Assembly: GCA_936450465.1 (NCBI GenBank)
Contig: OW388300.1
Span: forward strand, 40,766,358-40,830,357
Reading direction: 5' to 3'
Source of the DNA: Gibbula magus
Lineage: Eukaryota; Mollusca; Gastropoda; Trochida; Trochidae
DNA length: 64,000 nt
A model generated the notes under the pieces. It made no database searches. It saw only the letters and a program-made list of their open reading frames with translations, and was not told the origin of the DNA. Below, in pieces: positions 21,601-30,600 of the stretch. Both the position numbers and the translations under genes were made by a program. Within the stretch, counting starts at the first letter, position 1. Every line of letters begins with the position of its first letter.

Positions 21601-24600
21601 GGTAGCTGAAGACAATAGAGAATTTCAGTCTTCTAGCAATGACAAAAATCTTTACTTGTGCTTAGCTTAAATATCCATGTCTGTTTAGATGGTTTCAATC
21701 TACAGTTCAATGTTTATATTGCATGATTCATCAATACTGTATATTTGGTTGGATTTAAATTTGATTTTTTTTGTATACATAGATAATAAATGTACAATTA
21801 TACATGTACAGGAGATATAAAATATATTGTTAAAACTATGTATTTACTTCAGATCTAGTGGATTCACTGTTTGTTGTCAACCATGCTTATATATGGTGGT
21901 CAATAAAAAAAATATCATTTTTTGTGTACAATGTGTCAACAAATAATATTTTAGATCTCATACATAGATACAGTTTGATTTGAGATATTTAATTATTCAA
22001 TTACGATCTTAAAACAAGTGGCTAATAGTTTGATAATGTGGTACGTTATTTTTTTTACCGCAGATCAAGAGGGTCACATGTCACATTTTGAAGGGGGCGG
22101 GGGGTTGTTGCCATTAACCCCTCCCCCACCTGGATCAGCCACCGAAAAAGCTTACCTGACTGAGACAAGTGGGAACAAGCATATTGATGAGACTGAAAGC
22201 CACTGGGGTGATGTACGTCTGGAATCCAGACATGGCCTGAAACACAATAATGCTTACAGACTATACCTAATTTATGTATGTGCATCAGGATTTGAAATAT
22301 GTAGTTGTCTGGTAGTCCAAGATTAATGAAAAAGATGGTGAGCTAATAAAAATTTAAATGATACTGCTAGTCCAAAGCCTAGTTATAATTTTCTCCCACT
22401 GCATAGATAGCTGTGATAATGCTCAAGCTGCATTGTTGTTTATTGAGTTATTATTTAACGCCACTTCGGCAGTTTTGCAGCCATTAGCGGCAAGATACAT
22501 GACAGAAATTGAACTGCATTCATTACCACGAAACTCTGTAACCTGATGTTTAACTTCACCAAATGCTGCTGTTACTTTCCAAAGGAACTGAATAGAATCT
22601 AGCATTTACAGAGAAATTTAAAAATTTTAAATTTCTAAAGTAGTACGTCCTTACCTTTCCGACGTTGACTCCGTTGATGGTGAGTTCCAATGAGTCGGAG
22701 GAGAAGTTGACAAACATGACCAGGTAGACAATAGCTGTACATCCTCCGCCTACCAGGATCCTACACACAATAGTCAATGCATTGGCTTCACATTTCAAAG
22801 TAACACGTGTATTACAAATTTCAAAATCCAGGGTGGAGAGATATTGAGGAAATATCAACGAGAGCCAAACAAATGGTTTAAGTCAGCTTTTTCTGCTGCA
22901 AATGTCCATCCCTTAGGTGATTCAAGTTAACCAAACCTAAATGATCATTATATTCCATTTGGTAGTCAATGTTTAGTAAACTTTTATTTACTTTAAGTGT
23001 CAAACCAATTTACCGGTACTAGTCCAGGTAATATGTGAGCCTGTCTCTGGATTTATACTTGATCTCTGATCAGCTGAATCTATCAGTATATTTCTTTCAT
23101 TACTGACGTTGATGAATGTTGTATTTTGAAAAGATGTATGAAGTTTGAAGCCGCTTAGGGTTATTTAAAAATATATCATCAAATTTGAAAAACAGTGATA
23201 AGATGCTAACTAAACCTTCCTAACCAAAAAAGATAGAAACATTTAAAACAAAAAGAAAACAACTGTCAAATTAAAATACATGAACAAATTCATGGAAAAA
23301 AATATAAAAATATCAACACAAAACTTCAACTTGTAGAAGTTGATTTACAGCGTTATGATCCATGCCACTATTCTGCGTGTGTAGATCTTGCATTTATCCT
23401 TTCTTGACCACTGCTCTGTGAGGTCAGCTGCTTTAGCATCGTACAAGTTGTCCTACAATTCAAACAGTCTTGTCCACAAATTCACATTTGAAATGAGCAT
23501 GTCCAAAATATATAATGCATATCTTGTCACAGTGCTGTTGATGAATCAAGCTTGCTAAACTAAAACATGGCAAAAGTAGTTAATTATACCTAAATCATGG
23601 TAGTGGTCAGTGCTGGCGATAAGTTTCCACATGGGACTCAGCCCAAAAAAGTACAAGAATTTGTACTATTGAAGGTAGTGTTATCCCAAATATAACCTTG
23701 TTATATTTGTTCACTACCTAAATGGCAATGCATTCAGCCTTGGAAGCTCAGCACCAAATCAGAGGGGTACTGAATGTAAAATTAGCTTAACTTTCAATTG
23801 TTGGACCTCGATTTTTGTCAAGGTTAAATGGTCGTGTGGTAAGCTGCTGGTGATAGTTGCCTAACATTGTTGGTTTGGGTTAGAATCCCATACATGACTC
23901 GGCCCGAAAAAGTACAAGAATTTGTACTATTGAAGGCAGTGTTAACCCAAATATAACCTTGTTATATTGAAATTGACATTAGCGTCTCTCTAATACACTA
24001 TTATAACCAGTCGAATGGATAGTTATCATTGGAAATGGTAACAAGTGCTATAATTATCTCTTACACAGACTTACACAGTAGCTGCACCACAAGTACAATT
24101 CCTTCAGGGTAATAATTACAGCGCCTTGAGAATGTCTGTAGAGGTTGATGGGGTGCACTCATCAATATGCATAGCATTGTTAGACACGTTAATTAATCAG
24201 TGTTATAACTAGTTTAATGAATAAGTATCACTGGCCTACTAATCAAAGATATCACAACTCACTAAGAGTGAAGAATTATACCTTGAGACTGCTGGCTATG
24301 CCCATTGAGAGGTTGTCGACAGCCTCCGATGAAGTGATTGAATGGTCCCAGGAGGACAGTGTCAGAAGAGCAAAACGGAACCGAGCTTTTGCAGAATCTG
24401 AATTGCTTGGCCTCTGTCCGGACGCCATGCTGAGAAACATCATGTAATAAACTTAACACTGAAATCTGTAGTTAAAAGGACTGTCATGTTGGCGAAAATC
24501 TGCCATCTTAATGGTTTGTTTGCATTATGTGAAATGAAAACATGCTATATTGTACCTACAACTTTTCAATAATAAAAGATATACACTGATAAAATATTCA

Positions 24601-27600
24601 CATAGTAACATGAACACATAACGTGTCACAGACCTATAAATGAGGAATTTGCTGTTATATGCCATTGTCTAGTTTTTCCCCCTCGCAGCGACGTTGAATG
24701 GCTTCGGTTCTCATGACTTTATGTTTTGAACATATCTGCGGTTGTCTTTTTCAAGTTATCAAAACAATACCTTCAATAGTATTACGGTAGTATATTTCAA
24801 TTTGACTGTGTTTCAATCATGTATAGCACATATGTGTTCATTTCATTTCCACAAAAAATACCCGATAGAAGTTAGAACCCTCCTTTTAAGTTTCGGTTGT
24901 AGTTAATTTTGAGTGCTGACATCTGTTAATAGTTACTGAGCATCTCATCACCTCCATCATATACACTGATGATTAAGGGAAGCATTTTCATGGTTCTCTG
25001 TCTTGGCAATTACTTTGGAAACAGTTTCCGAAGATATTTTAAATGTATTTATCCTATCTCATGTAAGAATGTCGATCCCTGATTGGTCCACTTGACCATT
25101 AGCAAATATTAATAAACACCGTCATACGGGTTGATAAATCTTCCCGAGGGTGTTAAATGTTTATATCCCGCAAAACAAATAAAGAATGCATCCAACTCAA
25201 TAATTCCATGTCATGTGACACAAGGTAAAGGTCATAGTTTGTCGATCTATCAGCTGTTTTCTGTCCAAATTATTTTGAGACATGCGGTAAGATAAATATG
25301 TTATAACATTCAGTTTGTTCGGGTGACATCGTAATTTATCAGACCCTTGTTAGTGTTTATCTTATATAGTGGATAAACACTAACGCAGGTCTGATAAATT
25401 ATGATGTCAACCTCCACTGAATGTTAGAACTTATAATGTATCATGAAAACCCCATATTTTGTTAATGTCTTACCTCCTGAGTATGAACATGAGACTGCCG
25501 AAGTACGTGATGATGATCATGATGAGGTAGGCTAGCCCTGTGTGGTAGGACATCTTGTTGGAGCTCGTCTGGGCTATGATATGATCCGTTCCAAGCTGAG
25601 GTGTGTATGCACAGTAGAACAGCCAGGACTCGCCCACTGAACCCTGCAGTCAGAATAAACTATTGTCAACACTTTCAATGTACACTTTCAAAATCCAATC
25701 AACAATTTAACATGTAGACATAGATGTAGACAAATTTGTTTGAACTTAGTCACAATTACTTGATCTCTACAACGAAATTGTGGAAGCGTTGAAAAAAATT
25801 TATCAAAAGGTACAATGTTTGAATTCTGTCAGGTGCCAAAAAACTTTATCTTCTGTGGAGAACTGTTCTCCCTGAAGTAAGGTTTGTTTGTAATGTTACA
25901 TTGAAACTAAGGCAAGCTAGTACTTTGCTTGTTGCAAGTTTCACTGCATATCATACGCATATGGTTATGTAGGTTTTCTATCTGCAATAATACTAGCAGC
26001 CATGATAACAATAACCTAGATCTGTAAAGTTGTAAAGCATATTCAGTAGATACTAGATTTCTAAGAAATACTTAATTTGAAAATGTGAAAAATCAGTCAA
26101 AGGTTTATTCTTGTTTTGATGTACCTTTAATATATATATGTGAGAATGAGATAAAAACATACAACTTGTATGTTTTTATCTCAATCTCACATATATTTTA
26201 AAGGTACATCAATTGTGTCGTTGGGGGTCACATATGCCAAACATTATAAATAGTGTTACTTTATCGAGAAGTGGGGATTGTTACCAAAAACATATCGATG
26301 ATAGTGGACTGAATATATTGACAATACGAAGATGAAAGTAGTGATTTCTGATAAAAAAAAAAGGGACAATGCTTCACGATTGATGAGCGCCAATGAGTCA
26401 AACGTAATTTTAGAATCTTATTTATAACAGATAAAATACCAAATTTGAGGTGATAATGTTTCATAGGTCACATAACTACTGTGCATGTAAATGGGACGTG
26501 CAGTTTCGGTTTCTACACATGCATAATGATGTTACTCGATTTTAATTGGAAACTAGTAAGTATGATATATTTGGGGATTGGGGATGAATATGCAAGTTGA
26601 GTGAATTTATTTGTACTGTAAACAACAACTATGGTGTGTTGGAACATATTAAAGCCAAATAAAATGTTATGAAACACAATGGATGCACCTCTAACTCTAA
26701 TGTTGAATGTGAATATTTTTGCCATATCAATTTTCTTAGCTTTATTGTTTGTTCATGTACAGTACCCTTGATCAAAATCAATTTACTTTCTAACTTTCCT
26801 AACAAAATTATTTTAGCATATTTAATAATGAAAAATAATTAAATTAAAATTATAGATGAAAATGAAAATGCATAGATGAAAACATATTACGTGACATGCT
26901 GGATTCACTCTAGAATAAATCGTCACACAATAAAGGTCCTGCACAAAGATTTTTGAATAAAGTAATGTTATATTTGCTGAGTATAAACCAACTGGATTTT
27001 TCCTTGTAAATTCGTATGCCGGTATTACCTACCTAAGAACGATGTAACTTGTTTTCTGTCATACATCTTCATCATTCCTTCGTTATTGTATCTCATTAAA
27101 ATCAAATCTTTGATTCGTTCCTAAGGCTAGACCTATATGGATTGTCATTCATCCAAGATCTGACGGAATCCCCTAGACCTCCCTGTTCGCCCTAAATTGT
27201 TAGTTTCCTGTTGAAAATGCGTGCTTTCAAATTTATGAAAGCAGACACGAGGCTCACAACCCAAATTTGTAAAGCTTAACCTTGGGAAAGAATCAAAGAT
27301 ATGACTTTTAATGATACGTTATTGAACGTTATTAGACTGTCATTTTGGTCTTGTAACGAAACAACACATTAGTACACATCAATTACGAAATTGATCAAAT
27401 TGATCAGCGCTGACCATTGCGCTATCCCGCCTCCTACGTGAAATGAAAACACGCTATATTGTACCCAATTTTGCAACTTTTTGATAACTAAAGACATACA
27501 CTGATATAGTATTCACATAGTAACATAGTTGGTATATGATGCTTATTATATTACTTGCCAAAATCTTTATCACATAGATTTTTAAGTCCTTAAATTAACG

Positions 27601-30600
27601 GAATAATACTCACTTCTCCATCAATAAGGTTTGAATAAGAGAAGGAGTTTTTAATCGTGGTGTAGTCAAAGCTGGCTGCTGTTGGTAAGATGACAAATCC
27701 CAGCCAGAATACCGAAAGGAGAATGTTCAGGAGGATAACCCATCGTGTGAAGACGAAAAACGTCCCAATGCCAGATCCAAAGTTACCTGAAATATTTTGG
27801 AAATATATTACTGGGCAATCTAATAATAAGCAAACCATTCTTGTAGCTCAACAATATTCTTTCTGTGAGAGAAAAGTACACTTTCAGGCATTTTACATCA
27901 AATGATTGATCTAAGTTAAAAACAGTCATGGGTTCTGTAGCTCATCAGGCTTTGCATGGTTTGAAGTTGAAGACAATCAAAATCAATCAAAATATGGTCA
28001 TAGGTCATAGGTAGATCCACATACTTTCAAAAAATTGTCAAAGGAGTTGATGCAGCAGTAAATGACCAGGGTTGAAAATTTTTAGTAGTTCGAAAGGCTA
28101 GTGTGAATTTTAAAATGATAATATTATGATCCTGTAAATGCATTTGGTTAGCTGAAATGGCTTTGGTCAAGTACTTTAGGAAATTAGTTAAACACCTGAA
28201 TGGCTAGTGCTTTGATAAGAACCCCTCTCACGTTATTATGCAATCTGCAGTTCGGGGATGGCTACAATTTTGTTACCTGGTTACACGGTTAGGTGTAATA
28301 ATAATGTAAAAATCAGAACCACTGGTGCATAAACTTGTTTGTTTAAGACTGTAGGTGATCGTCCCTGTAGGCGTTAGTAGACTCCACCCCCTCAAAATAA
28401 CGGGTCATTCCACTTTGATGAAAGGTTGAAGGATGTAAAAATCAGAACCACTGGTGCATAAACTTGTTTGTTTAAAACTGTAGGCGATCGTCCCTGTAGG
28501 CGTTAGTAGACTCCACCCCCTCAAAATAACGGGTCATTCCACTTTGATGAAAGGTTGAAGGATGTAAAAATCAGAACCACTGGTGCATAAACTTGTTTGT
28601 TTAAGACTGTAGGTGATCGTCCCTGTAGGCGTTAGTAGACTCCACCGGGTACCCAGGCCATTCCCTATTACTCTACCCTACCCAGATAACCGTTTGTTGA
28701 TTCCCGACATAAAGATATTTTGTAATAATTTCTTAAATTGGTAGGCTAAAGTGTGCAGTTATAAAGTTAAAGCATAAAGCTCTTGTTATCCAAATAAAAA
28801 ACACAGGTTGATGCCCTTTATTTTTATCCATTCAAATTTGGTTGGAGAGTATGAGTCTGCAAATAACTAAAAGAAGATTGTTTACTCATTTCACCAACTG
28901 AAAACACTTACTCTCCATAGTTTTGATTGAGGACTTGAAAAATGGCACTTCAGATACTTTGTTCTTTCTTCTTCTTTTCCATATCTGTGAAAGAAATCAT
29001 ATTAATGCCTTTCAGGTGAACTTAAACTTCATCCAGTAATAAGCTTCCTTCTAAATTAACCACAAATAATATTAAACACAATATATCTATAATATTGTGT
29101 TCAGTTCACAATAAGAGAATTGACCATTATACTTTTTGCATGCACTTAGTGTAACAAGAAGATGGTGCCATACAACTGGACTTATTTATTATCATTAAGA
29201 AATAATTGATGTTTACCTTAAAATCATACCATAACAGCTTGCAAAATCCCATTTCAGCACGGACGTTCTTTTTGGTGGTTCTGATTCTGAAAAAAACCCA
29301 CATTATTAATACATTAATCATTGATATTCAGTTAAATATTTTCATTCTCACAAAGCATCATTTTATGAGTGTTTCACCCAATTACAACAAAAAGATTAAA
29401 ATACTGGTACATACAAAATAATTAAGTGTCATTGAAAGAACTTTTTCGCTGATTTTTTAACCCCATATAAGCAAAGAAATCTCGTTTATTTGCAAAGGTC
29501 TTTCCAAGCCTAAAGATAGACCAAGTCTATTATATTCCTACACAATAATAGTGACAATTTAGAATGGTGGTCTCGCTTACTTGTATACAAACACGGCTGC
29601 AGGTGACTAAATAGGAATTAACACTGTTAACATAGCACTGTTTACATTCACTCAAAATACTTTTTTCTTTTCTTCTTTCTATTTTTCAATCTAACATAAT
29701 AATTTTGTACCAGAACTAGAAACTATTTAAAAAGTTTTTTTGTAACAAAGCAAATTTAACATATGTACTTTGACCGTCTTCACATAATTAAAGAGAGCGT
29801 TCTATCGGACTATACATTTTTGTGTGGAAACAAAATAAAGAGAGGACATTCATGTTTATACGTAACATATATGTTATGAATATATGATTAAAACGCAAAC
29901 TTCCCTACAGCATTAGAACAGCATATTGTTGATTAGTTCAACGGTAGTCTATTTGTTACTTTGTGGATATTCTATCAATTTAATATTTTTAATATCAATT
30001 TAATATAAAAATAAATAATAGTTAGTACAGTGTGTTTTTCATTTCATGTACTGCCAAATAACACAATGGCGGATATACAGCAGATAGATCTTGCCCTTTA
30101 ATTAATTTGAAAATATATGTAAATCATGTCAATGAAAGGCATTAACTTTGTGCATGAAGATGATCATGCCAATGTATGTGGACAAATGCCAATGTAACCC
30201 CTTAAAGGCACAACACCAGTCCACCACATATAATAAATGTGAAGCTTCCAAGCCAGATAGTTTCTAATGAATTTGACCTTACTTTTTGTCCTCTCCCAAT
30301 TGTACAATTTCTTCCAGAATATCTTCATCAAGATCTTCCTCCTCAGGACCGTCCCTACCGACCATCGGTCCCCATGAGGCTGACATTATTTCCTGCCGCG
30401 GATTTTTTGTGAGAATTCGACGTGAGAATGACTTGGCAAGAGACATCTTGCTGGAGAAAGAAACCTGGGACGGAGACAGAACAGATCGCTGCAATTAAAG
30501 ATTTAATTGTACTCTAGTCTCTATCCAATCCAATATCTATGAAATAATGTTTCTAACTAAGAATATTGACACTGTTGAATACATGTTAGTCAAGCGACTT

